64,000 bases of DNA from Lacrimispora sphenoides JCM 1415. GTDB lineage: Bacteria; Bacillota; Clostridia; Lachnospirales; Lachnospiraceae. The stretch is from positions 2,790,001 through 2,854,000 of the forward strand of contig NZ_LT630003.1 in assembly GCF_900105615.1 (NCBI RefSeq), given 5' to 3'. Below, piece by piece: positions 17,386-26,293 of the stretch. The notes below the pieces were generated by a model. That model had not been told where the DNA came from. It saw nothing but the letters and a program-made list of their open reading frames with translations, and searched no databases. A program made the translations under genes and the position numbers. Numbering within the stretch: the stretch's first letter is position 1; the number at the start of each line of letters is the position of its first letter.

Positions 17386-19587
17386 ATGGTTACTATTAAA
17401 GATATTGCCAGGGCCGCCGGTGTTGCCCAGGGAACTGTTTCAAATGTTTTAAATGAAAAAGGCAACGTCAGCAGCGAAAAAATAAAACAGGTAATGGATG
17501 CCGCTGCCTCTCTTGGATATATCCCCAATGAAAGAGCTAAATTACTGCGCAAGGGGCGCTCCGATTTATTAGCCGTCATTCTTCCAAACCTGCGTTCCAA
17601 ACAATACATCGATTTTTTTATGAGTTTTAAGGCTTACGCTGAAAATCATAGTTATTCCGTATGCCAGTATCTCACCAATGACGATCAGCCGGAGGCTGAG
17701 ATCAATGCCTTACAGGACATACGTTCCCTTATGCCCGCCGGAATTGCATCATTTACTTCCTTTACCTCCCAGTCAGACTCTATTCCATACTTGGAGGGGA
17801 AGAAAAAGATCCGGGAAAATATCATTTTCATTGAACGGGATCCTGATATATCCTGTAAATATATTGGATTCAACTATGGACAGGCAGGAAAAGAATTAGC
17901 CAGAAAGGCTTTGGAAAAGAAATATACAAATATCTGTATTTTGACCGGCAGCCTTCGGCTGTCCAATGAGCTGGCATTTTATGACGGCTTTATGGACACG
18001 ATGAGGAACTCTTCCTGTTCCGTGTACCACATACAGACGGACTCATACAGGAAACTGCAGAACATTATGCAGATCTTCCATGATTCCACGCCCCAGGCCA
18101 TTTTTATATCCAATTACGGTTTTGCTGAATCTGTAAAAGATATACATAATACCTTTTACCCAGAGCTCAGCTTAAATATATACACCGTTTCTCCTGTATT
18201 TACCATGCCTGAAAACGACTTTGATAAATACGAACTGAATTACCGCCAGTTGGGAAAGATCGCTGCCGAAACCCTGATTGAAAATGATCCCTCAGGCAAA
18301 TATCCGGAGAAAAGAATTCTTGAAAATTCAGGTTTCCGAGATTGGTTTTCAAATATCATCTACAGCGATAACAAATCCCCGTTAAACATCCTGACCCTTG
18401 ACACCCCCAGCGCCTACACTCTTCGCAGCCTTTCCCGCCTGTATACACAAAAAACCGGGATACCCGTTAACATCACCATTTATTCCTACGATGAAATCTA
18501 TGAAGCCTTTACAAATATGACAAAGGACTCCGTATTCGATATCCTGCGTCTGGATGTGACCTGGTTATCCTGGTTTGCAGAAAAAATATTACAGCCACTG
18601 GATGGAATCGATCCGTCGGTCTCTCAATGTCTCAATGAATTTATAGATGGTACCATTGAGCCGTTTTCAATGATCAACGGACATGTTTACGCATTGCCCA
18701 CTTCTCCAAGTATGCAGCTTCTGTTTTACAGAAAAGATTTGTTCAATGACCCTATTTACCGCCGCATGTACTTTGAAAAATACCGGGAAGAGCTGCTCCC
18801 TCCAGATACTTTTGATAAGTTCAACCGGATTGCCGCATTCTTTACAAAATCTCTGAATCCAACATCTCCTGTGGATTATGGGGCCACTCTCACCCTTGGT
18901 TCCACCGGAGTAGCAGGCTCTGAATTTTTGGCCCGTTTTTTCAGTTATCAGGACAATCTGTATGACGAACACTACAATGTGGCCCTGAATTCTCCGGCCG
19001 CGGTCCGGGCATTGGAACAGCTTGTGGATATCCGCAATTATTCCAGCCCAAAGTATAATTCCTGGTGGACCAATACCGCCACCTCTTTTGCCAGCGGAAA
19101 CATTGCTATGACCCTGCTGTACAGCAACTATGCTTCTGACCTGCTCAGTTCAACTTCCAAGGTTGTGGGAAATATCGGATATGCTCTGGTTCCCGGAGGC
19201 AACCCAGTCATCGGCGGCGGAACTCTCGGCGTTTCAAAATACAGCCGCCGGGCCAATGAAGCATTATCCTTTATCCGCTGGATATGCAGTGAAACAATCG
19301 CCTCCGCCGAAACACTGCTGGGAAGCGTTTCCCCCTGTAAGAAATCCTATGAAAATTATGAAATCGTCAATTCTTATCCATGGCTGAATTTTGCAAAGGA
19401 TTGTTTTGTAATGGCCAAAGGACGGCGGGTGCCTGAGTTGTCCGGTTTTCCATTTGATGAACGCCGTTTTTTGAGCATTATCGGTATGGCGGTGAAAAAT
19501 GCTTACAGCAATGTCCAATCGCCCACAATTGCATTGAACCAAGCCCAGAAGATGTATGATGAACAGTTTTTAAAAAGGGATGTGTGA
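17386..19587 (+). CDS. LacI-family regulator fused to an ABC-type solute-binding domain
   Basis: 733 residues, about twice the size of a LacI regulator. Residues 1-50 are a LacI helix-turn-helix (TIKDIARAAGVAQGTVSNVL; hinge SLGYIPNERAKLLRKG). Residues 55 to about 320 are a type 1 periplasmic-binding-like sensor. From about 335 to the end is a second module resembling an extracellular sugar-binding protein (LPTSPSMQLLFYRKDLF; ASGNIAMTLLYSNYASDLL), without a signal peptide, so it would act in the cytoplasm. It diverges from the UgpB-like operon. Inference: it senses the imported ligand and/or a processed form through two domains. The start is ATG 17386 with GGAGG 7 nt upstream. Confidence 0.92.
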   Translation: MVTIKDIARAAGVAQGTVSNVLNEKGNVSSEKIKQVMDAAASLGYIPNERAKLLRKGRSDLLAVILPNLRSKQYIDFFMSFKAYAENHSYSVCQYLTNDDQPEAEINALQDIRSLMPAGIASFTSFTSQSDSIPYLEGKKKIRENIIFIERDPDISCKYIGFNYGQAGKELARKALEKKYTNICILTGSLRLSNELAFYDGFMDTMRNSSCSVYHIQTDSYRKLQNIMQIFHDSTPQAIFISNYGFAESVKDIHNTFYPELSLNIYTVSPVFTMPENDFDKYELNYRQLGKIAAETLIENDPSGKYPEKRILENSGFRDWFSNIIYSDNKSPLNILTLDTPSAYTLRSLSRLYTQKTGIPVNITIYSYDEIYEAFTNMTKDSVFDILRLDVTWLSWFAEKILQPLDGIDPSVSQCLNEFIDGTIEPFSMINGHVYALPTSPSMQLLFYRKDLFNDPIYRRMYFEKYREELLPPDTFDKFNRIAAFFTKSLNPTSPVDYGATLTLGSTGVAGSEFLARFFSYQDNLYDEHYNVALNSPAAVRALEQLVDIRNYSSPKYNSWWTNTATSFASGNIAMTLLYSNYASDLLSSTSKVVGNIGYALVPGGNPVIGGGTLGVSKYSRRANEALSFIRWICSETIASAETLLGSVSPCKKSYENYEIVNSYPWLNFAKDCFVMAKGRRVPELSGFPFDERRFLSIIGMAVKNAYSNVQSPTIALNQAQKMYDEQFLKRDV

Positions 19588-19638
19588 TTATCTTGATACA
19601 AATGGCCCAAGGGAATGAAGTTCTCCCTGTGCTGATTT

Positions 19639-19706
19639 TAGCCGAACCGCTTATTAAGCTGATGACTTCTGCAATTATTTCATTGCAGAAGTGTCGGCTT
19701 TTTTGC
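19639..19706 (+). terminator. Rho-independent terminator after the LacI fusion gene
   Basis: CTTCTGCAA (19665-19673) pairs with TTGCAGAAG, and outer arms AGCCGA/TCGGCT extend the stem; a TTTTTT run follows at about 19699-19704. Confidence 0.8.
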
Positions 19707-19730
19707 ATTTCTGCACAAAGGAGGATAAGT

Positions 19731-19853
19731 ATGCCTTTCAGTCTTGCAATGATGGTTCTTTGCGTCATGATATGGAGCGGAACCATGCAGAAACTAAAAC
19801 TCCCTGTTGTGCCTAAAATGTTAAAGCTGATGGAGCATGGCTCTGAAGACCAT
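19731..19853 (+). other. Doubtful short ORF start behind a strong ribosome site
   Basis: AAAGGAGGATAAGT precedes an ATG at 19731, opening MPFSLAMMVLCVMIWSGT. The frame then runs antisense through the whole DtxR-like gene to 20156, which is unlikely for a real protein. It may be the beginning of a lost gene. No family recognised. Confidence 0.2.
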
Positions 19854-20342
19854 TTAATCTTTAGAAATAACCATATCCCTAAAATTCTCAAACTGCATTT
19901 TAACATCCGGATTTTGGATAAAAAACTCCATCAGCATCTTTATTTCCAATACAGTCAAATCCCCCAGCATGTGTTCAACCAATTCTGCTTCTTCCAATGG
20001 ACGCGGGCTTTTAAGCATGGTAAAAAAACGCTCCAAAGTATTATGACGTTCCAGCAGATATTCGCCGGTTATTCTTCCCTCATCAGTCAGCAGGATATTT
20101 TCAAAGCCATCGTATCTCAAATACCCAAGCTGGACAAGCTTGGATACCATCTTTGACGCAGACGATGGACGAACGTGCAGCTGCCCGGAAAGTCTGTTTA
20201 TGCGAGTGCAGCTCTCTTCCAGACACAATCGGTACGCCATTTCTAGATAATCCTCAAGAGCAGGCGTAAGTCTGCTCTCATTTTGTTTTTTCAGTTCATA
20301 TCCCCGGACGGTACGGAATTCCTGAGGCGGAAGTTGGCTCAT
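19854..20342 (-). CDS. DtxR/MntR-family metal-dependent repressor (short form)
   Basis: About 162 residues. An N-terminal winged helix (LTPALEDYLEMAYRL; INRLSGQLHVRPSSASKMVSKL; YDGFENILLTDEG) is followed by a dimerisation/metal-binding helical domain with the HNTLERFF and EEAELVEHML segments. It lacks the SH3-like third domain. Known: such proteins repress Mn or Fe uptake when metal-loaded. It is divergent from the metal importer operon, whose control region carries a palindromic DtxR-type box. The start is one of two ATGs 6 nt apart behind GAGGA. Confidence 0.9.
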   Translation of the reverse strand: MSQLPPQEFRTVRGYELKKQNESRLTPALEDYLEMAYRLCLEESCTRINRLSGQLHVRPSSASKMVSKLVQLGYLRYDGFENILLTDEGRITGEYLLERHNTLERFFTMLKSPRPLEEAELVEHMLGDLTVLEIKMLMEFFIQNPDVKMQFENFRDMVISKD

Positions 20343-20487
20343 TGTCATTCATCCTCTGTTTTTTTAACTTTATATAGTGTATTCGTAACACTTTCTACTT
20401 AAGTCCCATAAATTAGCCAAGGGAAACGTTATTTCCCTCCCCTAACAGAACTGAATAATGAAATGATTGATTTTATATGTAAACCAC

Positions 20488-20516
20488 TTGCATTTCTACA
20501 TATTTAGGCATATAAT
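20488..20516 (+). promoter_or_regulatory. Promoter of the metal importer operon
   Basis: TTGCAT (20488-20493) and TATAAT (20511-20516) are spaced 17 bp apart. A half-site TTTAGGCATA lies over the spacer and -10, and the full palindrome follows at 20525-20542. Confidence 0.75.
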
Positions 20517-20524
20517 ATAATAAA

Positions 20525-20542
20525 GTTTAGGCATGCCTAAAC
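20525..20542. promoter_or_regulatory. DtxR/MntR-type palindromic operator
   Basis: GTTTAGGCATGCCTAAAC is a perfect 18-bp palindrome starting about 8 bp after the -10. The TTAGGCATGCCTAA core resembles boxes bound by DtxR-family repressors. Its position would block early transcription. Either of the two DtxR-type proteins encoded beside it could be the ligand. Confidence 0.8.
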
Positions 20543-20575
20543 ATTTAAATACAATGACACAACAGGAGGAAAATT

Positions 20576-20680
20576 ATGGATACTTATACAAAACAGCTTT
20601 TTCGCAGCAAGATACCTACTTTAATAGTAACCGCCCTTATCCTGCTGATTGGGGGAATTGTGAAAATATTTGCGGTATAA
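20576..20680 (+). CDS. 34-residue single-pass membrane peptide in the metal importer operon
   Basis: Very short ORF from ATG 20576 to TAA 20680 with an excellent ribosome site, CAGGAGGAAAATT. It opens MDTYTKQLFRSKIPTL with basic residues, followed by one hydrophobic helix of about 17 residues and a short FAV tail. It is the first gene after the operator, so it would be metal regulated. No family recognised; by position it could modulate the ABC permeases or act as a leader peptide. Confidence 0.55.
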   Translation: MDTYTKQLFRSKIPTLIVTALILLIGGIVKIFAV

Positions 20681-20756
20681 AGACCTTTACTCTTCAAACA
20701 ATTTCTTTACCCACGCATGTGGCGGGGTTCATATATCTAAAACGGAGGAAGATAAA

Positions 20757-21404
20757 ATGACACCAAACAAAGAAGATTATTTAAAAGCTATTTATAAGCT
20801 CGGCGGTATGGAAGGGCTGGTAAGCAATAAACAGATTGCGGAAACTTTGCAGATCGCTCCTGCTTCTGTTACGGAAATGCTTGGAAAGCTGAAACGGGAG
20901 GGGCTGATTCATTATGAGCCCTACAAAGGTTCATGCCTGACCCCTGAGGGAATTCAGGTTGCCATTTCGCTGGTGCGGGGCCACCGGCTCTGGGAGGTTT
21001 TCCTGATGCGTCATCTTGGCTACTCGTGGAGTGAGGCACATGAAGACGCGGAACTGCTGGAACATATCACCCCGTCACGGCTGACCGCCCGGCTGGATAA
21101 ATTTCTGAATTACCCTGCCTATTGCCCCCACGGCAGTGCAATTCCCCATCCCGACGGCCAAATCGACCGCGCTCCGCTGCTGACTTTGAACCTGCTTCCT
21201 ATGGGTGCGACCTCCCATATCCGGCGTGTAAAGGAAGAAAAGGAACTATTAGACTATCTGCAGGAAAGCGGAATCACAATCGGATGCTCTGTCCGCATTA
21301 TAGAAGCTGCCGCATACGAAGGGCCGCTGACCCTCGACCTGGAAGGAAAACGCGTCCAAATCAGTTATAAGGCCGCTTGTCAAATCTATGTAGACGAGAC
21401 ATAG
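20757..21404 (+). CDS. DtxR/MntR-family metal-dependent regulator (long form with FeoA/SH3-like domain)
   Basis: 215 residues: winged helix (TPNKEDYLKAIYKLGG; IAPASVTEMLGKLKREGLI; LTPEGIQVAISLVRGHRLWE), helical dimerisation/metal-binding domain (EDAELLEHITP; CPHGSAIPHPDG), and a C-terminal SH3-like domain (IGCSVRIIEAA...GKRVQISYKAACQIYV). This is the complete three-domain DtxR plan. The start is ATG 20757 after ACGGAGGAAGATAAA. It is in the same transcript as the importer genes, so it is probably autoregulated through the 20525 operator. Confidence 0.93.
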   Translation: MTPNKEDYLKAIYKLGGMEGLVSNKQIAETLQIAPASVTEMLGKLKREGLIHYEPYKGSCLTPEGIQVAISLVRGHRLWEVFLMRHLGYSWSEAHEDAELLEHITPSRLTARLDKFLNYPAYCPHGSAIPHPDGQIDRAPLLTLNLLPMGATSHIRRVKEEKELLDYLQESGITIGCSVRIIEAAAYEGPLTLDLEGKRVQISYKAACQIYVDET

Positions 21405-21439
21405 GGGGATACACCAAATATAATTTAAGGAGGTTTCTC

Positions 21440-22378
21440 ATGAATCAAAAAATGAAAGGCATTCTTGGTACAATCCTGAGTTTCACCTTACTGCTTACGG
21501 GCTGTTCTGCTCCGGCGGTAAACGAAGACTCATCAAAAGATAAATTAAATATAGTCGCTACCACCACCATGCTGGCTGATCTGGTTTCATCCATCGGCGG
21601 GGAACGGGTTACGGTAAACGGCCTGATGGGGCCAGGTATTGACCCGCATTTGTATCAGGCCAGTGCCGGAGATGTATCCCTGATGCAGAAAGCGGATGTG
21701 GTAGTGTATAACGGCCTGCATCTGGAAGGAAAAATGGGGGAAATATTTGAGAACCTGTCAAACCAGGGATCGGCAGTCATCTGCATTGAAAAGGGCTTAG
21801 ACGAATCCAGGCTTCTGGCATGGGAGGATGACAACTCCATCCACGATCCTCATATCTGGTTCGACGTTTCCCTATGGAAGGATGCAGCTAAAACCGTTGC
21901 AAAAGGATTAACAGACGCCGATCCCAATGGAAAGGCAGACTATGAGGCAAATCTGGACGCTTACTTAAAAGAACTTGATGAGACAGATACGTATATTCGC
22001 GGCCGGGCTGATGAGCTGCCGGAAAAACAACGCGTGCTGGTGACCGCTCACGATGCGTTTCAATACTTTGGCAAAGCCTATGGCTTTGAGGTACGGGGTC
22101 TGCAGGGCATCAGCACCGATGCGGAAGCAGGTACCGCCGATGTAAGTGATCTGGCCAATTTCATTGTGGAACGGCAGATTAAGGCAATTTTCGTAGAATC
22201 TTCTGTGCCGCCAAAAACCATTGAAGCGCTTCAAGCTGCGGTAAAAGCGAAGGGCTTTGATGTTTCCATCGGCGGAGAGCTTTATTCTGACTCCCTGGGC
22301 GATGCCCAGTCCGGAGCCGACACTTATATCCTGACCGTTAAAGCAAATGTTGACACGATTGTAGATGCATTAAAGTGA
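21440..22378 (+). CDS. Metal ABC transporter substrate-binding lipoprotein (MntA/TroA type)
   Basis: 312 residues with a lipobox LLTGC near 23 and a cluster A-I metal-binding fold: NIVATTTMLADLV, DPHLYQASAGDV (first metal His), IHDPHIWFD (second His), and acidic ligands in GLQGISTDAEAGTADV and GGELYSDSLG. There is no His-rich loop of the zinc-specific ZnuA kind, which favours Mn or Fe. The start is ATG 21440 behind AAGGAGG. Confidence 0.92.
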   Translation: MNQKMKGILGTILSFTLLLTGCSAPAVNEDSSKDKLNIVATTTMLADLVSSIGGERVTVNGLMGPGIDPHLYQASAGDVSLMQKADVVVYNGLHLEGKMGEIFENLSNQGSAVICIEKGLDESRLLAWEDDNSIHDPHIWFDVSLWKDAAKTVAKGLTDADPNGKADYEANLDAYLKELDETDTYIRGRADELPEKQRVLVTAHDAFQYFGKAYGFEVRGLQGISTDAEAGTADVSDLANFIVERQIKAIFVESSVPPKTIEALQAAVKAKGFDVSIGGELYSDSLGDAQSGADTYILTVKANVDTIVDALK

Positions 22379-22392
22379 CAGGAGGGAATCAT

Positions 22393-23145
22393 ATGGAAAG
22401 ACAACAAACCTATGCAGTGGAGGTAGAGGATTTAACCGTAGCCTATGACGCCAAGCCTGTCCTTTGGGATATCGACTTAAAAATCCCAAAGGGAAAACTG
22501 ATGGCGGTGGTCGGTCCAAACGGAGCCGGTAAAACGACCTTAATCAAAGCTATGCTCGGACTTTTAAAGCCAGTCACCGGAGCCGTCCGGTTTCTGGACG
22601 GAAATGATGATATACGTACCTTAAAAAAACGCATCGGCTATGTACCTCAAAGCGGCAGTGTGGACTGGGATTTCCCGGCCACAGTGCAGGATGTGGTGCT
22701 GATGGGCTGCTACGGAAAGTTGGGCTGGATCCGCCGTCCCGGTAAACCGGATGTGGAGCTGGCAAAACAAATGCTGGCAAAAGTAGGCATGCAGGAGTAT
22801 GCTTCCCGCCAGATCAGCCAGCTCTCCGGCGGCCAGCAGCAGCGGGTTTTCCTGGCCCGCGCCCTGGCACAGGAAGCTGAAGTTTACTTTATGGATGAAC
22901 CCTTTAAGGGAGTAGACGCTCAAACGGAACGGGCGATCGTAGCACTGTTAAAAGAACTGAAAGAGCAGAATAAAACCGTGGTGGTCGTCCATCACGATCT
23001 GCAGACGGTACCCGATTACTTCGACTGGGTTACCCTGATTAATTTGCGCGTGGTTGCCTGTGGTCCTGTGGAGGAAGTATTCCACGAAGATAATTTAAAA
23101 AAGACCTACCAAAGCTCCGGTACGCTTCTAAGGGGTGTGATGTGA
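22393..23145 (+). CDS. Metal ABC transporter ATP-binding protein (MntB type)
   Basis: 250 residues: Walker A VGPNGAGKTT, Q-loop YVPQSGSVDWDFP (the family-typical SVDWDFP), signature LSGGQQQRVFLARAL, Walker B VYFMDEPFKGVD, and switch His in VVVHHDL. Ribosome site AGGAGG before ATG 22393. Its stop overlaps the permease start by one base, so translation is coupled. Confidence 0.95.
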   Translation: MERQQTYAVEVEDLTVAYDAKPVLWDIDLKIPKGKLMAVVGPNGAGKTTLIKAMLGLLKPVTGAVRFLDGNDDIRTLKKRIGYVPQSGSVDWDFPATVQDVVLMGCYGKLGWIRRPGKPDVELAKQMLAKVGMQEYASRQISQLSGGQQQRVFLARALAQEAEVYFMDEPFKGVDAQTERAIVALLKELKEQNKTVVVVHHDLQTVPDYFDWVTLINLRVVACGPVEEVFHEDNLKKTYQSSGTLLRGVM

Positions 23146-24071
23146 TGTTAAGCAGTATTATTTCGTTATTTTCCGACTATACATTCCAGACAGTGGCTCT
23201 GGGTTCCGCCCTCTTGGGACTGATCAGCGGAGTACTCGGCAGCTTTGCAGTGCTTCGCAGGCAAAGCCTGCTGGGTGACGGAATATCCCACTCCGCCCTA
23301 CCCGGTGTGGTGATGGCCTTTGTTCTGTCTGGCAGTAAAAATACAGAGGTTCTGTTGATGGGCGCCCTTATTTCCGGTTTGCTGGCAACACTGTTTATTG
23401 TCAGTATTGTGAGGCATACCCGCGTAAAATTTGACAGTGCGCTGGCTCTGGTGATGTCCGTATTCTTCGGATTGGGCCTGGTGCTGCTCACTTACGTACA
23501 GAAGATTCCAAACTCCAATCAGGCTGGGCTGAAACGCTTTATCTTCGGTCAGGCGTCCACGCTTTTACAGCGGGATATCATTCTGATGGTAATTTGCGGT
23601 CTTATATTATTGACACTGGTGCTGCTGTTCTGGAAGGAATTTAAGCTTTTCACTTTTGACAGCGACTTTGCCCAGAGCCTTGGCTTTTCCCCAAAAAAGC
23701 TGAATCTTCTGCTGTCATTTATGATTGTACTGGCAATCATTATCGGTTTGCAGACGGTGGGCGTCATTCTTATGAGCGCCATGCTGATTACCCCTGCAGT
23801 TGCCGCACGCCAGTGGACCAATAAGCTGTGGGTCATGGTAACGCTCTCAGCGCTTTTCGGAGCAGCGTCCGGTATCGCAGGAACGGCTGCCAGTTCTCTC
23901 GTTCCAAAACTGCCGACAGGCCCGGCTATTGTGGTATGCGTTAGTGCCATCGTGATCATCAGCGTCTTGTTCGCTCCTGGGCGCGGTGTTCTGCACAGGG
24001 TATATCAACGAAGAAAAAATAAGGTTTTATATAAGCTGGAAGGAGGTGTGCCGGATGACACCACAAATTGA
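23145..24071 (+). CDS. Metal ABC transporter permease 1 (MntC/TroC type)
   Basis: About 308 residues with eight to nine membrane helices and the ABC-3 signatures VLRRQSLLGDGISHSALPG near 40 and QTVGVILMSAMLITPAVAAR near 205. The start is ATG at 23145, overlapping the previous stop. It overlaps the next permease by 17 bp, giving a tight SBP-ATPase-permease-permease array. Confidence 0.94.
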   Translation: MLSSIISLFSDYTFQTVALGSALLGLISGVLGSFAVLRRQSLLGDGISHSALPGVVMAFVLSGSKNTEVLLMGALISGLLATLFIVSIVRHTRVKFDSALALVMSVFFGLGLVLLTYVQKIPNSNQAGLKRFIFGQASTLLQRDIILMVICGLILLTLVLLFWKEFKLFTFDSDFAQSLGFSPKKLNLLLSFMIVLAIIIGLQTVGVILMSAMLITPAVAARQWTNKLWVMVTLSALFGAASGIAGTAASSLVPKLPTGPAIVVCVSAIVIISVLFAPGRGVLHRVYQRRKNKVLYKLEGGVPDDTTN

Positions 24072-25173
24072 AATTCAAATCATAGCCGTTATTGTTGCTG
24101 TGGCCTGCGCTCTCCCCGGAACGTTTCTGGTACTTCGTAAAATGTCAATGATGTCGGATTCCATTACCCATACGATTCTATTGGGAATTGTACTCGCTTT
24201 TTTCGGCACCCACGATCTCTCATCACCTTTGCTCATTGTGGGAGCCGCGTTAATGGGGGTGGTGACCGTGTGGCTGACGGAGCTTCTAAGCCGGACACAG
24301 CTGCTGGCGGAAGACGCCGCCATCGGCGTGGTGTTCCCCTTGCTCTTTTCCATAGCCATTATCCTGATTACCCGATATGCCGGTTCCGTTCACCTGGATA
24401 CTGATTCGGTACTATTGGGAGAGCTGGCTTTTGCTCCATTTGACCGTATGGTCATAGGCGGCGTTGATGTAGGTGCAAAGGCGATTTACACAACAGGGAT
24501 TCTGATGTTGATCAATCTTTCTGCAATCATCATTTTCTTTAAAGAACTAAAGATAGCAACCTTTGATCCCATGCTGGCTGCCGTGCTGGGCTTTTCCCCG
24601 GCACTGGTACATTATGGACTGATGACGCTGGTATCCCTTACCACTGTCGGAGCATTTCAGGCGGTAGGATTTGTGCTGGTGGTAGCCTTTATGATCGGCC
24701 CCCCGGTGACGGCTTATCTGCTGACAGACGATCTCAAACGAATGCTGATTTTAAGCGGGATCATAGGAGCAGTTAATGGAATCCTGGGGTATCAGGCGGC
24801 GGCTATGCTGGATGTGTCCATAGCAGGCAGTATGGCTGTGGTCACCGGATTAGTGTTCTTCCTTGTGTTTGTTTTTGCACCCCGCAGAGGACTGATCCGT
24901 TCACTTCTAAGGCGGAGGAATCAGAAACTGGAATTTGCTAAAGCGACCCTGCTTTTTCACCTATCTAATCATGAAAACAGTGCAGAAGAAAATGCGGAAG
25001 CAGGTATTGATACCATAAAGACGCATTTGCACTGGACTGGTGAATTTACTTCGAAAATTATCAAATCTTTAGTACGTGAAGATTGTGTTCAGCTATCCGG
25101 TGGCTTAGTGAAACTGACGCCTGAAGGGCGGTATGTCATTATGCGTAACTATATCACGCTTTTCTCACGATAA
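24055..25173 (+). CDS. Metal ABC transporter permease 2 with C-terminal winged-helix-like extension
   Basis: 372 residues. Residues 1 to about 285 are an ABC-3 permease (VLRKMSMMSDSITHTILLG; TVGAFQAVGFVLVVAFMIGP). The final 80 or so residues are soluble: FAKATLLFHLSNHENSAEEN, then EDCVQLSGGLVKLTPEGRYVI, which looks like a small winged helix of DtxR/MarR style (LTPEGR matches the wing of the two regulators nearby). It would lie on the cytoplasmic face. The start is ATG 24055 after AAGGAGG, overlapping the previous gene. Confidence 0.9.
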   Translation: MTPQIEIQIIAVIVAVACALPGTFLVLRKMSMMSDSITHTILLGIVLAFFGTHDLSSPLLIVGAALMGVVTVWLTELLSRTQLLAEDAAIGVVFPLLFSIAIILITRYAGSVHLDTDSVLLGELAFAPFDRMVIGGVDVGAKAIYTTGILMLINLSAIIIFFKELKIATFDPMLAAVLGFSPALVHYGLMTLVSLTTVGAFQAVGFVLVVAFMIGPPVTAYLLTDDLKRMLILSGIIGAVNGILGYQAAAMLDVSIAGSMAVVTGLVFFLVFVFAPRRGLIRSLLRRRNQKLEFAKATLLFHLSNHENSAEENAEAGIDTIKTHLHWTGEFTSKIIKSLVREDCVQLSGGLVKLTPEGRYVIMRNYITLFSR

Positions 25174-25184
25174 TATTGATTATT

Positions 25185-25229
25185 AAAAACCAGACCCTAG
25201 CTTTTGGAAAAGGAAGGGTCTGGTTTTTT
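25185..25229 (+). terminator. Terminator of the metal importer operon
   Basis: AAACCAGACCCT pairs with AGGGTCTGGTTT across a 16-bp loop and ends in TTTTTT. Confidence 0.9.
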
Positions 25230-25297
25230 CATAGTTGTTTTTTATTTTAACTTACAAGATCTTGATTGCAGATTTTCGTTAAACAAATATCACTCGC

Positions 25298-26293
25298 TTA
25301 ATGTGTCGTTTTCTTACCTTTCAATGCTGCAGCTGACGCCTGCACCGCCGCATACATAACTCCTGCGCAAGGCCAGATAATCCATGTCCTGCTCCAATTT
25401 CCCGTATAAAAGCTGATGCCGAGATATACTGCGGTTATGGTACTCCAATAGATCACATGCAGGTATTCTGTCTGCTTCTTTTCCAGTTTTTTCTCTACCG
25501 TATAATCCCCCTCCTGCAGCAGCATCTGGAAGCAGCCTTTTTTCTCTCCTGCTATTACGAATAAAAATACAGCACAGGCAACTATGATCAACAGGAACAC
25601 TACACACATAACATAGACAAAGTCTGAGCTGCTTAACGCAACGGCTGTCATCAATGGCAAAGCGCAGATAATACACAGGAAAACACCTGCCACATTAAAG
25701 ATTCTATAGGTTCCTTCATATTCTGCCATTCTTTTTCGTACGATCCCTTCCACTCCATATTCCAGGCGGAAGATTTCTTTCTCCAAATACTGGTAAGATT
25801 CCATCTTCATACCATTCATTACAAAAAACACTGTGACAATTCCGACAATCAGCAGTAATATGGCCACTCCCAATCCTCCTGCCATGTTTTCACTGATGTT
25901 TACATTTTTTAATTCTGTTAATCCTCCCAGAAAAATCAGCATGACCGGAGACAAAACATAAGCCGCGATACCTGAGGCTGTCTTTTTTGCCCCCCGGATC
26001 TTGATATCCATGAATTGATTGGCCATATCAAGGGTAACTGTCTTCTGAACCTCATCGCGATCAGTTTCCATGGCAATAGATGCCGGATCTGCCTCCATCT
26101 CTTCCTTTAATAAATAATCCGTACTGACATCGAATGCCTGACTAAGTTTTAAAATTCGTTCCAAATCAGGAATTGAAGTTCCGGACTCCCACTTAGATAC
26201 TGACTGCCTCGATACGCCCATCTGGTGTGCCAGCTCCTCCTGCGACCATCCGGCCTTCTTACGCAATGCAATAATTTTTTCTGATAATATCAC
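25298..26293 (-). CDS. XRE-family transcriptional regulator with C-terminal membrane domain
   Basis: About 331 residues. The N-terminal Cro/CI helix-turn-helix ([40 protein letters not shown]) is followed by a linker and four to six hydrophobic helices, the design of membrane-tethered XRE regulators in Clostridia. Its target and signal are unknown. The start is GTG 26293 with AAGGA 9 nt upstream ([16 protein letters not shown], the usual beginning). It converges on the metal operon terminator. Confidence 0.88.
   Translation of the reverse strand: MILSEKIIALRKKAGWSQEELAHQMGVSRQSVSKWESGTSIPDLERILKLSQAFDVSTDYLLKEEMEADPASIAMETDRDEVQKTVTLDMANQFMDIKIRGAKKTASGIAAYVLSPVMLIFLGGLTELKNVNISENMAGGLGVAILLLIVGIVTVFFVMNGMKMESYQYLEKEIFRLEYGVEGIVRKRMAEYEGTYRIFNVAGVFLCIICALPLMTAVALSSSDFVYVMCVVFLLIIVACAVFLFVIAGEKKGCFQMLLQEGDYTVEKKLEKKQTEYLHVIYWSTITAVYLGISFYTGNWSRTWIIWPCAGVMYAAVQASAAALKGKKTTH

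Noticed and set aside
19854..20156. Plus-strand continuation of the 19731 ORF
   Set aside because: Fully antisense to the DtxR-like gene, whose motifs are clear.
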